A DNA stretch of 64,000 nucleotides from Pseudoflavitalea rhizosphaerae (GTDB taxonomy: Bacteria > Bacteroidota > Bacteroidia > Chitinophagales > Chitinophagaceae), in contig NZ_RCSU01000007.1 in NCBI RefSeq assembly GCF_003991355.1, positions 62,001-126,000 of the forward strand. The letters run 5' to 3'. A model generated the notes under the pieces. It was not told the origin of the DNA and made no database searches. It saw only the letters and a program-made list of their open reading frames with translations. Every line of letters starts with the position of its first letter. Positions within the stretch are counted from its first letter, which is position 1. The translations under genes and the position numbers were made by a program. Below are positions 51,937 through 60,241 of this stretch, in pieces.

Positions 51937-53289
51937 TTGGACAACCATTCTACGCTGCTTTTTAACGGAGTGAGCTTTCAGCCACTATTACTGGCTGTAA
52001 ATGCACAATCCACTACTATTCTTGGCACCGTAATCCTGATGTTGCTCCTCCTGAGCTTCTTCGTATCAGGAGCAAAGCTCGCATTCTTCTCACTCACTTT
52101 CCGTGACGTGAACATGTTGAAAACAAAGCAGGACGCAGGTTGGAAAAGGATCGCCACCCTCCTGGAAGAGCCGCGCAAATTGCAGGCCTCGCTCACTGTT
52201 GCCAATACACTGATCAATGTTGCTATCATCATTCTCTCCAATTACCTCATTGATGAGATCCTCATTTACGACGAGGCCCAGGAAGGGTCCTCATTGATGA
52301 TCTTCCTCCGTTATACCATAAAAGTACTGATCATCGCATCATTGCTAATCCTTTTTGGAGAAGTCCTGCCCAAGATCAGAGCCACCCAGAATAATCTCCG
52401 CTCTGCATACGAAACATCCTTTCTTGTAGAAGTACTGTATTATGTTTTCCGCAGGATTGGCGACTGGATGATCGGTCTCAGCGATTCCGTGGAAAAATTC
52501 TTTGGTGGCAACACCGCCCGCGCCAGCATCCAGCAACAACTGGAAGCCGATATCAAAAAATCCGTAACGCAGGAAGGCGAACAAAAGATCCTTGCCGGCA
52601 TTTACAAATTCGCGGATATAACAGTCAAACAGGTGATGCGCACCAGACTAGATGTAAGCGGCATCGAATACGGCATCAGTTTCGGTGAGCTTAAGAAACG
52701 AGTGGAAGACCTGCACTATTCAAGGCTGCCAGTGTACAAAGGAAGCCTCGATGATATCGTCGGTATCGTACAAACAAAAGATATCATTCCACACCTGCTG
52801 GAGCCCGATACCTTCGACTGGCACACTATTCTCCGCACTCCTTACTTCGTTCATGAACAAAAGTATATCGAAGACCTCCTCGGCGAATTCCAGAAAAAGC
52901 ATATCCATTTCGCAGTAGTGGTGGATGAGTTCGGAGGCACCAGCGGCATCATCACCCTCGAAGATATCATGGAAGAGATCGTAGGCGAGATCAAAGACGA
53001 GTTCGATGAAGAAGAATCCACCAACAAAAAAATTGACGACCATACTTATATCTTTGAAGGCAGCACCATGATCCACGATGTTTGCAGCACCATGGGGCTG
53101 GCCGCCGATACTTTCGACCAGGTGCGCGGTGAAAGCGATTCCCTCGCCGGACTGGTGCTGGAGCTCGCCGGCGAGATCCCCAAAGTGAATGATACCATCA
53201 ACGTGGGCGACTTCGATTTCGTGGTATTGGATATAGAAAGAAACCGAATCAAAAAAGTGAAAGTAGTGGTGAACCCACATGAAATATGA
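51937..53289 (+). CDS. gldE: Gliding motility-associated protein GldE (CNNM/CBS type)
   Basis: 450 residues, starting with TTG at 51937; the first ATG would remove TM1. N-terminal CNNM (DUF21) membrane domain with three or four helices, a CBS pair (TVKQVMRTRLDVSGI, SRLPVYKGSLDDIVGIVQTK, VVDEFGGTSGIITLEDIMEE) and a C-terminal CorC/HlyC domain (DFDFVVLDIERNRIKKV). It shares a 4-base overlap with gldD. In gliding Bacteroidota GldE partners GldD for stability of the T9SS machinery. Confidence 0.92.
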   Translation: MDNHSTLLFNGVSFQPLLLAVNAQSTTILGTVILMLLLLSFFVSGAKLAFFSLTFRDVNMLKTKQDAGWKRIATLLEEPRKLQASLTVANTLINVAIIILSNYLIDEILIYDEAQEGSSLMIFLRYTIKVLIIASLLILFGEVLPKIRATQNNLRSAYETSFLVEVLYYVFRRIGDWMIGLSDSVEKFFGGNTARASIQQQLEADIKKSVTQEGEQKILAGIYKFADITVKQVMRTRLDVSGIEYGISFGELKKRVEDLHYSRLPVYKGSLDDIVGIVQTKDIIPHLLEPDTFDWHTILRTPYFVHEQKYIEDLLGEFQKKHIHFAVVVDEFGGTSGIITLEDIMEEIVGEIKDEFDEEESTNKKIDDHTYIFEGSTMIHDVCSTMGLAADTFDQVRGESDSLAGLVLELAGEIPKVNDTINVGDFDFVVLDIERNRIKKVKVVVNPHEI

Positions 53290-53870
53290 AACCAGTAGCC
53301 CTCCTCAGCCTAATAGCCCTTTTTGTGATCAGTTGTAACAGCGAATTCACGCCAAAAAGAAGAGGGTATTACCGGATCGATTTTCCGAAGCATGAATACC
53401 AGGTCTTCAACCAGCCAGGCTATCCCTACTCATTCGAGTATCCCGTGTATGCCACAGTGGAAAAGGATTCCACTTTTTTTGATGCGAATCCCGACAATCC
53501 ATACTGGATCAATATAGAGATCCCCCGTTTTAATGGAAAAGTGTACATCAGCTATAAGAATGTAAGCAGCAGGGAAGATTTCATGAAACTGGTGAACGAC
53601 GCCTACAAAATGACCTATAAACACTCCTCCAAAGCCACGGAGATAACGGATTCGGCTATGCGAACTCCTAATGGCGTACATGGCATGTACTTCCAGGTAG
53701 GCGGGAATGCCGCAACTGCAAAACAGTTCTTCCTCTCCGATACCACCAGGCATTTCCTGCGCGGCGCCCTGTATTTTGACGTAACGCCCAATGAGGACTC
53801 CCTCTCTGTTGTGAATGATTTCCTCCAGGAAGATCTCAAACATATGATCAATACGCTGAAGTGGAAATAA
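53286..53870 (+). CDS. gldD: Gliding motility lipoprotein GldD
   Basis: 194-residue lipoprotein (LIALFVISC, lipid Cys near 18) with family segments RRGYYRIDFPKHEYQVF, PYSFEYPVYATVEKDSTFF, NPYWINIEIPRFNGKVYISY and GALYFDVTPNEDSL. Needed for gliding and T9SS function in Flavobacterium. ATG overlaps the gldE stop, so it is translationally coupled. Its presence with the T9SS-tagged FG-GAP protein argues for a working T9SS. Confidence 0.95.
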   Translation: MKPVALLSLIALFVISCNSEFTPKRRGYYRIDFPKHEYQVFNQPGYPYSFEYPVYATVEKDSTFFDANPDNPYWINIEIPRFNGKVYISYKNVSSREDFMKLVNDAYKMTYKHSSKATEITDSAMRTPNGVHGMYFQVGGNAATAKQFFLSDTTRHFLRGALYFDVTPNEDSLSVVNDFLQEDLKHMINTLKWK

Positions 53871-53920
53871 CAGGTTGGTCAAAGAATTAACAGCGTGTGG
53901 CCAGGGGCTGACTAAAAAGG

Positions 53921-54047
53921 TCAGAGAGCTGGCAGTCGCTCGCCTCCCGGCGAGTGACTTATATTTGTTCGCCTCCGGCGAACACCGCGTCGCCAGAGGC
54001 GACTAAATAAAAGTCACTCGCCAGAGGCGAGCGACTGCTCTCAGACA
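53921..54047 (+). repeat. Dyad repeat R5 (best full copy)
   Basis: Left arm GAGAGCTGGCAGTCGCTCGCC, then CTCGCC/GGCGAG, GTTCGCC/GGCGAAC, GTCGCC/GGCGAC, CTCGCC/GGCGAG, right arm GGCGAGCGACTGCTCTC. The arms, including hairpins 1 and 4, are ~32-bp near-perfect inverted repeats (a 4-base insertion on the left). It lies 50 bases after the gldD stop and before the DUF3109 gene. Confidence 0.93.
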
Positions 54048-54093
54048 GCGCATCAGCAAATTCCCTTAAATTTGCTCCATAAAACTCATTCGC

Positions 54094-54687
54094 GTGATAG
54101 CAGTAGACAATGTATTGATCAGTGACGATATTGCCAAAGAGCAATTTGTCTGCGATCTCTCCAAATGCAAGGGAGGTTGCTGTGAAGAAGGAGATGCCGG
54201 AGCGCCACTGGAGGAAGCCGAGCTGGACCTGATGGTAGAGCTCTATCCAAAGATCGTTTCCTACCTCACGCCTGAAGCCATTAAGGAGATCGAAAAGAAA
54301 GGTAAATACGTTTACCATAAAGAATTCGGATGGGTAACCCCCACTCTTGGAAACGACAATGAGATCTGCGTTTACGGTACCCGCGATGAACAGGGCATCA
54401 TCAAATGCGCATTCGAGCAAGCCTATTATGATGGCAAGATCGGATGGAAGAAACCCATCAGTTGTCATTTCTTCCCCATCATCCAGAAGAGCGGCCGGAA
54501 CGGCGACTATGACCGCATGAACTACGAGCCCCGTGAAGTACTCTGCAAACCCGCCTGCAACTTCGGTAAGAAACTGAAAGTGCCGGTATACCAATTCCTG
54601 AAAGAGCCCATCATCCGTAAATACGGAGAAGCATTTTACGAAGCACTGGAAAAAGTGGCGAAAGATAATTTCCCACCCAAACCATAA
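54094..54687 (+). CDS. DUF3109 family cysteine-rich protein
   Basis: 197 residues starting with GTG at 54094. Conserved cysteines in FVCDLSKCKGGCCEEGDAG, KKPISCHFFPI and EVLCKPACNFGKKL indicate a metal- or Fe-S-binding cytoplasmic protein of the DUF3109 family, common in Bacteroidota next to LutB-like genes. Function unknown. lutB starts 12 bases downstream. Confidence 0.92.
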   Translation: MIAVDNVLISDDIAKEQFVCDLSKCKGGCCEEGDAGAPLEEAELDLMVELYPKIVSYLTPEAIKEIEKKGKYVYHKEFGWVTPTLGNDNEICVYGTRDEQGIIKCAFEQAYYDGKIGWKKPISCHFFPIIQKSGRNGDYDRMNYEPREVLCKPACNFGKKLKVPVYQFLKEPIIRKYGEAFYEALEKVAKDNFPPKP

Positions 54688-54699
54688 AGCCTGGCAACA

Positions 54700-56085
54700 A
54701 TGAGTGATATCCTCTCTTCCTTCATGGCTAAAAGCACCATCAAGGCTGGTGATCTCGAACACCGCCGTAAAGTGGCTTTCAACATCAGCAGATATGACGC
54801 TGTGGTGCCCGTTGGCAAGCAACAATTTCAGGACGTACATCTCGCCCGCGAGCGCGCCAAGAACGTGAAATGGAGAGCCATCGAAATGCTTGACCAGTAC
54901 CTGGAAGAATTCGAGTCCAATATCACCAGGCGAGGAGCGAAAGTGATCTGGGCCGAAGATGCCAAACAGGCCCTGGAAGAAGTGGCGAAGATCTGTGCAG
55001 AGAAGAATTGCAAAACAATTGTGAAGAGCAAGAGCATGGTAACCGAAGAGATCCATCTCAACGATTACCTGGAGAAAAAAGGAATTGAAAGCGTTGAGAC
55101 CGATCTCGGTGAATATATCCAGCAACTGGACGAAGAGCCGCCCTACCATATCGTAACGCCTGCCATGCACAAGAGCAAGGAAGATGTTGCGAAATTATTT
55201 TATGATAAGCTGGGAACCGCGCCCAACCTGAGTCCCAGCGAGCTCACACTTGTTGCCCGCGAAAAACTCCGGAAAAAATATGTTGAGGCAGAGATCGGTA
55301 TTACCGGCGCCAACTTCATCATTGCAGATGTTGGCGGGATCGCTGTTACGGAGAACGAAGGCAATGCAAGACTGAGTTGCGCATTCCCCAAAACCCATAT
55401 CGTGATCTGTGGTATCGAGAAGATCATCCCTTCCGTTACCGATCTCGGACTGTTCTGGCCGCTGCTGGCTACCTATGGAACAGGACAACGCATCACTGTT
55501 TACAATACCATCGTAACCGGTCCAAAGCAAGCGAATGAAAGCGATGGCCCGGAAGAGATGTATGTGATCCTGTTAGACAATGGCCGGACCAATATCCTGG
55601 CCAATGAAAAAACACGTGAAAGTCTTTACTGCATCCGTTGTGGCGCCTGCCTCAACGCATGCCCTGTATACAAGAACATTGGTGGCCATGCTTATGGCAC
55701 AACCTATAGCGGCCCCATCGGTTCTGTGATCACACCACACCTGAAAGAGCTGGACGAGTGGAAACACCTCAGCTATGCATCCTCGCTTTGCGGCAACTGT
55801 ACAGAAGTCTGTGCCGTGAAGATCAACCTCCACGAGCTTTTGCTGGAAAACAGGAATGAAGCCGTAGAAGAAGGCGCCAGCAGTTTTGCAGAAAGGATCG
55901 CGTGGAAAATGTGGAAGAAAGCCAGTCTTAGTCGTAAAATGATGAATATGGGCAACCAGAAAATGAAGAACTGGGCTGCCAATAAAATGTTCAAGGGTTG
56001 GACTGCGCATCGTGGCGATCTGCAGTTCCCGGAAAAAACTTTCAACGAACAATGGAAAGAGAAGTTTGAACCAAAGAAAAAATGA
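54700..56085 (+). CDS. lutB: Lactate utilization iron-sulfur protein LutB
   Basis: 461 residues: LUD domain (KNVKWRAIEMLDQYLEEFE, ANFIIADVGGIAVTENEGN, GIEKIIPSVTDLGLFW) and two 4Fe-4S sites (CIRCGACLNACPVYKN and CGNCTEVCAVKINLHELL), with a C-terminal basic tail. LutB is the ferredoxin-like subunit of the LutABC L-lactate dehydrogenase; lutA and lutC are not in the window, so they may be elsewhere or absent. Operon with DUF3109. Confidence 0.93.
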   Translation: MSDILSSFMAKSTIKAGDLEHRRKVAFNISRYDAVVPVGKQQFQDVHLARERAKNVKWRAIEMLDQYLEEFESNITRRGAKVIWAEDAKQALEEVAKICAEKNCKTIVKSKSMVTEEIHLNDYLEKKGIESVETDLGEYIQQLDEEPPYHIVTPAMHKSKEDVAKLFYDKLGTAPNLSPSELTLVAREKLRKKYVEAEIGITGANFIIADVGGIAVTENEGNARLSCAFPKTHIVICGIEKIIPSVTDLGLFWPLLATYGTGQRITVYNTIVTGPKQANESDGPEEMYVILLDNGRTNILANEKTRESLYCIRCGACLNACPVYKNIGGHAYGTTYSGPIGSVITPHLKELDEWKHLSYASSLCGNCTEVCAVKINLHELLLENRNEAVEEGASSFAERIAWKMWKKASLSRKMMNMGNQKMKNWAANKMFKGWTAHRGDLQFPEKTFNEQWKEKFEPKKK

Positions 56086-56301
56086 TCCGGGTCGCAGCGT
56101 CTCAATGATTGGCCAAACAACAATCTACCCAATAACCCTTAGTAGATTTCAAAGCATTGCGGTTACCCCTTACTTCCTAAGCATTCGAAATAGTAAAATT
56201 CCAATTGGAATTGATGCAGATCAATCCTGGCAGGAAATCCATTTATCTTTTTTCAAATCCCCGATAGAATTATCAACCTACTTTTATATTTTGTGTAACT
56301 G

Positions 56302-57624
56302 ATGCTGCTGCTCTACACTCATACTGTTACACCGCGGTTGGAATATATCGTTGATTTTTTCAGCAGGGAATTGTTTGATGAACCGATTGAAGTAACCTCC
56401 AGCCGGGCCGCATACAATGCCAGTATTCAACCCAGGATAAACTATTCCGGACAGGCGTTCTCCGACAATGAATTCTTCATTGAACATACCAGTCTGCTAT
56501 TTGAAAAAGGAATTCGTGATCAATCCATCGAATGCTTTGAAGTGAATTTTCACAAAGCCTTTTTTCAAACGCGTGGAGATTTTCCATTCGACATTTTTGC
56601 CGCATCTTTTTACCTGCTTAGCAGATACGAAGAATATCTTCCCCATAAAAAAGATGAGTATGGCCGTTATGCCCATACCAATTCATTGGCGTTCCGCGAA
56701 GGGTTCCTTCAACAGCCCCTCGTGAATATCTGGATGGAAGAATTCAGAATAGCGCTGCAAAAGAAGTTTCCAAACCTTAGGTTCAAAGGAAGGAATTTCA
56801 AATGTATTCTCTCTTATGATATCGATATGGCCTGGTCTTATCGCCACAAAGGCTTCATGAGGAATATGGGAGGATTTGCCAGGAGTATTAAGAATGGCAA
56901 CTGGAAGCAGGTCAAAGAAAGGTGGGAAGTGGTCCGTGGCAAAAGAAAAGATCCCTTCGATTGTTTCGAATGGCTGGACGCGCTGCATCTCTATTGCAGA
57001 TTGAAACCTTACTATTTTTTCCTGGTAGCAAAAAAGCAAACCGGTTACGATAAGAATACGCCTACGGATGTAAAACAATTCCAGGACCTTGTGGAATATT
57101 ATTCCAATAGTTACAAAGTAGGACTGCATCCCAGCTGGCAAACCGGCGATGATGAAGAACTGTTTGAATCTGAGCTTGAGTGGATGGAAGATGTAACCGG
57201 AAGGGCCATCATTCATAGTCGTCAACACTATATTCGATTTACATTACCTGAAACATTCCGCACGCTCACTAATCTTGGCATCCAGAAGGAGTTTTCCATG
57301 GGATACGGCACCATCAATGGTTTCAGGGCATCTGTCTGTTCATCTTTCTATTGGTACGACCTGGAAAAAGATGATCCTACCACATTAATGTTGTATCCTT
57401 TTTGCTTCATGGACGCCAACGCGTACTACGAACAAAAGAACACTCCACAGCAGGCATATGCAGAGCTCATGCAATATTACTCAACAGTGAAGAAACTCAA
57501 CGGAATGCTGGTAACCGTCTGGCATAATTCCATTCTCGGCACAGACAGCGCATTTGCCGGATGGCGCGAGATGTTTGAACTCTTCATGAAAGAAACAGTG
57601 TACTGGGATGCTTACTGCGACTGA
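56302..57624 (+). CDS. Polysaccharide deacetylase family protein
   Basis: 440 residues. An N-terminal ~170-residue DUF7033-like domain precedes a NodB-type region with the metal D-x-D in ILSYDIDMAWSYRHKGF, GLHPSWQTGDD and the RQHYIRFTLP strand, ending in VTVWHNSILG. There is no clear signal peptide. Probably acts on cell-surface glycan or a precursor. The end overlaps the convergent EamA gene by 13 bases. Confidence 0.88.
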   Translation: MLLLYTHTVTPRLEYIVDFFSRELFDEPIEVTSSRAAYNASIQPRINYSGQAFSDNEFFIEHTSLLFEKGIRDQSIECFEVNFHKAFFQTRGDFPFDIFAASFYLLSRYEEYLPHKKDEYGRYAHTNSLAFREGFLQQPLVNIWMEEFRIALQKKFPNLRFKGRNFKCILSYDIDMAWSYRHKGFMRNMGGFARSIKNGNWKQVKERWEVVRGKRKDPFDCFEWLDALHLYCRLKPYYFFLVAKKQTGYDKNTPTDVKQFQDLVEYYSNSYKVGLHPSWQTGDDEELFESELEWMEDVTGRAIIHSRQHYIRFTLPETFRTLTNLGIQKEFSMGYGTINGFRASVCSSFYWYDLEKDDPTTLMLYPFCFMDANAYYEQKNTPQQAYAELMQYYSTVKKLNGMLVTVWHNSILGTDSAFAGWREMFELFMKETVYWDAYCD

Positions 57625-58562
57625 TCTTTCACTTTTTCCTGGTTTCTGAAAGCTTTATTGATGAGGCGAACGCCAATGAGGATCACGGCGCCTCCGATAG
57701 CGATGAAGATCGTTAGCTTTTCATCGAACCAAACTGAACCAAGCAGTATGGCTACTATCGGGTTGATATATGCGTAGATCGATAGCTGTTCAGTAGGCAA
57801 ATGCTGTAACGCATACAGGTAAGCGATAAAAGAAACCACCGAGCCGATGATCACCAGGTAAGCTAGTGCCGACCAGGCCTGCCAGGGAATACTGTTATAT
57901 GGAATGGTCATGCCTGTTCCGTTGGCTACGCCAGACAGGATGATGCCGCCTATCAGCATCTGCAGTCCCATACTGAAATATGGATTGAAGGCCGTTGCCT
58001 GTTGTTTGGTGTAGATGGTCCCAAATGCCCAGCTCCAGGCGCCTGCGAGTGAAAGGATGATACCGAAACGGAAATCAGGGTTCAGAAAATCCAGCAGGTG
58101 ATCATAGAAGATGGTGCACACTCCTGCAAAACCCAACAGCAGCCCGAGGATGGCATTACGGGGTAGTTTTACTTTAGAGACCGTGAGATGGATCACAACG
58201 ATCCAGAGCGGAAAGGTAGCAGCGATAATGGCTCCCAGTCCTGCAGAAATGTATTGTACTGCCCAGGTAGTAAGTCCATTGGTAAGTGTGATGTTCAGCA
58301 GGCTCAGCACCAGGATGGGGACCCACTCCTTTCCTCTGGGCCAGCGCATGCCCCTGGCTGAAAAATAGATGATGTAGAGAATGCCGCCGGCCAGCTGACG
58401 GATGCCTGCCAACTGAAGGGCAGGCATATAGAGTACGCCTTGCCGTGAGGCGATCCAGGTAGTGCCCCAGAGAAAGCACACCAGTCCCAACGCTATGAGC
58501 GCTTTGGAACGGGTGCCTTTCTTTTTCAGAAATGGGGTTGATATATTAGTTGATGCACACAT
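57612..58562 (-). CDS. EamA/DMT family transporter
   Basis: 316 residues from the ATG at 58562 (the longer frame begins with TTG). Ten predicted membrane helices in two EamA repeats (LGLVCFLWGTTWIASRQGVL first; LAYLVIIGSVVSFIAYLYAL in the second), inner-membrane exporter of metabolites such as amino acids. It starts 33 bases after purH and overlaps the deacetylase gene at its 3' end. Confidence 0.93.
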   Translation of the reverse strand: MCASTNISTPFLKKKGTRSKALIALGLVCFLWGTTWIASRQGVLYMPALQLAGIRQLAGGILYIIYFSARGMRWPRGKEWVPILVLSLLNITLTNGLTTWAVQYISAGLGAIIAATFPLWIVVIHLTVSKVKLPRNAILGLLLGFAGVCTIFYDHLLDFLNPDFRFGIILSLAGAWSWAFGTIYTKQQATAFNPYFSMGLQMLIGGIILSGVANGTGMTIPYNSIPWQAWSALAYLVIIGSVVSFIAYLYALQHLPTEQLSIYAYINPIVAILLGSVWFDEKLTIFIAIGGAVILIGVRLINKAFRNQEKVKDQSQ

Positions 58563-58595
58563 GTTGTTGATCAGGAAGTGCGCATCGCGCAATTC

Positions 58596-60116
58596 TTAGT
58601 GTTTGAAGTGGCGCATGCCGGTCATTACCATGGCGAGGTTATGCTCTTTGCAATATTCGATTGAATCTTTATCGCGAACGGAACCTCCTGGTTGAATGAA
58701 TGCTGCGATACCTGCTGCATGGCCGATCTGCACACAATCATTGAAGGGGAAGAAAGCATCGCTGGCGAGTACAGCACCGTTCAGGTCGAAATTGAATTGC
58801 TTCGCTTTTTCGAGTGCCTGGCGGAGTGAGTCGATGCGGCTGGTTTGTCCGCAACCTTTGCCAACGAGTTGTTTGTTCTTCACCAGTGCGATGGCGTTTG
58901 ACTTCAGGTGCTTGCACACGAGGTTAGCGAAGATGAGATCGGATCTTTCAGCTTCGGTGGTTTCCCTGCCGCCGGCTTCTTCCCATTTCTCGAAATTGCC
59001 TTCATCGGGCTTTTGCGCCAGAACGCCGTTCAGTACTGCTTTGAATTCTTCTTTCTTCTTCAGTTGGCTGATCTGCTGCAGCAGGATCCTGTTCTTCTTT
59101 GATTTAAGAACGGTCAATGCATCTTCATCAAATGCAGGGGCGATGAGTACTTCGAAGAAGATCTCATTGATGGCGTCAGCAGTGGCTTTGTCGATGGTCT
59201 TGTTACAAACCAGCACGCCGCCGAAAGCGCTTTCCGGATCACCTGCCAGGGCTGCGTCCCATGCTTCTTTTACAGAGGGGCGGGAAGCGATGCCGCAGAC
59301 ATTGGTATGTTTGATAATAGCGAAAACAGCTGTGCCTTCTCCGCTGAATTCATCTATCAGTTGAACGGCTGCATCCACATCAACAAGATTGTTGTAAGAA
59401 AGTTCTTTACCATTGAGCTGGTTGAAGATCTTTTCCAGGTTACCGAAGAAAACGCCGGTCTGATGCGGGTTTTCGCCATAACGCATGATGCGTGGGTTGG
59501 GGAATGATTCCTGGAAATAGTTGGTGTGTTGTGGATTGAAATATTGAGCGATGGCTACATCGTAGTGGGCAACGATCTCAAATGCGCGTGCAGCCAGTTG
59601 TTTGCGTTGTTCGAGGGTGGTGGCGCCTGATTGTTCACGCAGCAGTTGTTCCAGGTATGCGTAATCGCTTTTTGCGGCAACTACAACTACGTCTTTGAAA
59701 TTCTTGGCAGCGCCACGGATCATGGAAGGTCCGCCGATATCGATCTTTTCGATGATGAGTTTTTCTTCAGAAGTGGTGGCCACCGTTTCTTCGAAAGGGT
59801 AAAGGTCTACGATCACCAGGTCTATCTCCGGGATATTGTATTGTTTCATTTCCTGGAGGTCCTGGTCCAGGTCCCTTCTTCCCAGGATCCCACCGAATAC
59901 GGATGGGTGCAATGTTTTAACGCGACCACCGAGAATGGATGGATAGGTGGTAAGATTTTCTACAGGCACAACCGGAATGCCCAGTTTTTCAATAAAGCTT
60001 TGAGTACCTCCGGTGGAGTAGATGGTGATGCCTTGTTGGTGCAGTTGTTGAACAACGGGCTCGAGGCCATCTTTATAAAAAACGGAAATAAGCGCTGATT
60101 GAATTTTTTTGGTCAT
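58596..60116 (-). CDS. purH: Bifunctional AICAR formyltransferase / IMP cyclohydrolase
   Basis: 506 residues from the ATG at 60116 (MTKKIQSALISVF). It catalyses the last two steps of purine synthesis. N-terminal methylglyoxal-synthase-like IMP cyclohydrolase domain (STGGTQSFIEKLGIPV, LIVDLYPFEET, KIDIGGPSMIRGAAKN) and C-terminal AICAR transformylase with catalytic KHTNVCG and ending GMRHFKH. Standard length. Followed by EamA. Confidence 0.97.
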   Translation of the reverse strand: MTKKIQSALISVFYKDGLEPVVQQLHQQGITIYSTGGTQSFIEKLGIPVVPVENLTTYPSILGGRVKTLHPSVFGGILGRRDLDQDLQEMKQYNIPEIDLVIVDLYPFEETVATTSEEKLIIEKIDIGGPSMIRGAAKNFKDVVVVAAKSDYAYLEQLLREQSGATTLEQRKQLAARAFEIVAHYDVAIAQYFNPQHTNYFQESFPNPRIMRYGENPHQTGVFFGNLEKIFNQLNGKELSYNNLVDVDAAVQLIDEFSGEGTAVFAIIKHTNVCGIASRPSVKEAWDAALAGDPESAFGGVLVCNKTIDKATADAINEIFFEVLIAPAFDEDALTVLKSKKNRILLQQISQLKKKEEFKAVLNGVLAQKPDEGNFEKWEEAGGRETTEAERSDLIFANLVCKHLKSNAIALVKNKQLVGKGCGQTSRIDSLRQALEKAKQFNFDLNGAVLASDAFFPFNDCVQIGHAAGIAAFIQPGGSVRDKDSIEYCKEHNLAMVMTGMRHFKH

Positions 60117-60241
60117 AACATTAATTGATGCGTTCGAAAAAGTATGCAGGTAAGCGATCGTGAGTTCTGATCCTACAGAAGATTGACTGGCAATGGCTTG
60201 CTGCAAGGGTCTTAAAAAGAAGGCGCAAAGGTAATTCAAAT

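Noticed and set aside
53959-54060. Minus- and plus-strand frames in the repeats that share peptides such as ASGEHCVARGD and LPASDFYLFASG
   Set aside because: The shared peptide arises because each frame reads through a copy of the R1-R5 repeat; frames differ in start and context, so they are not a protein family.
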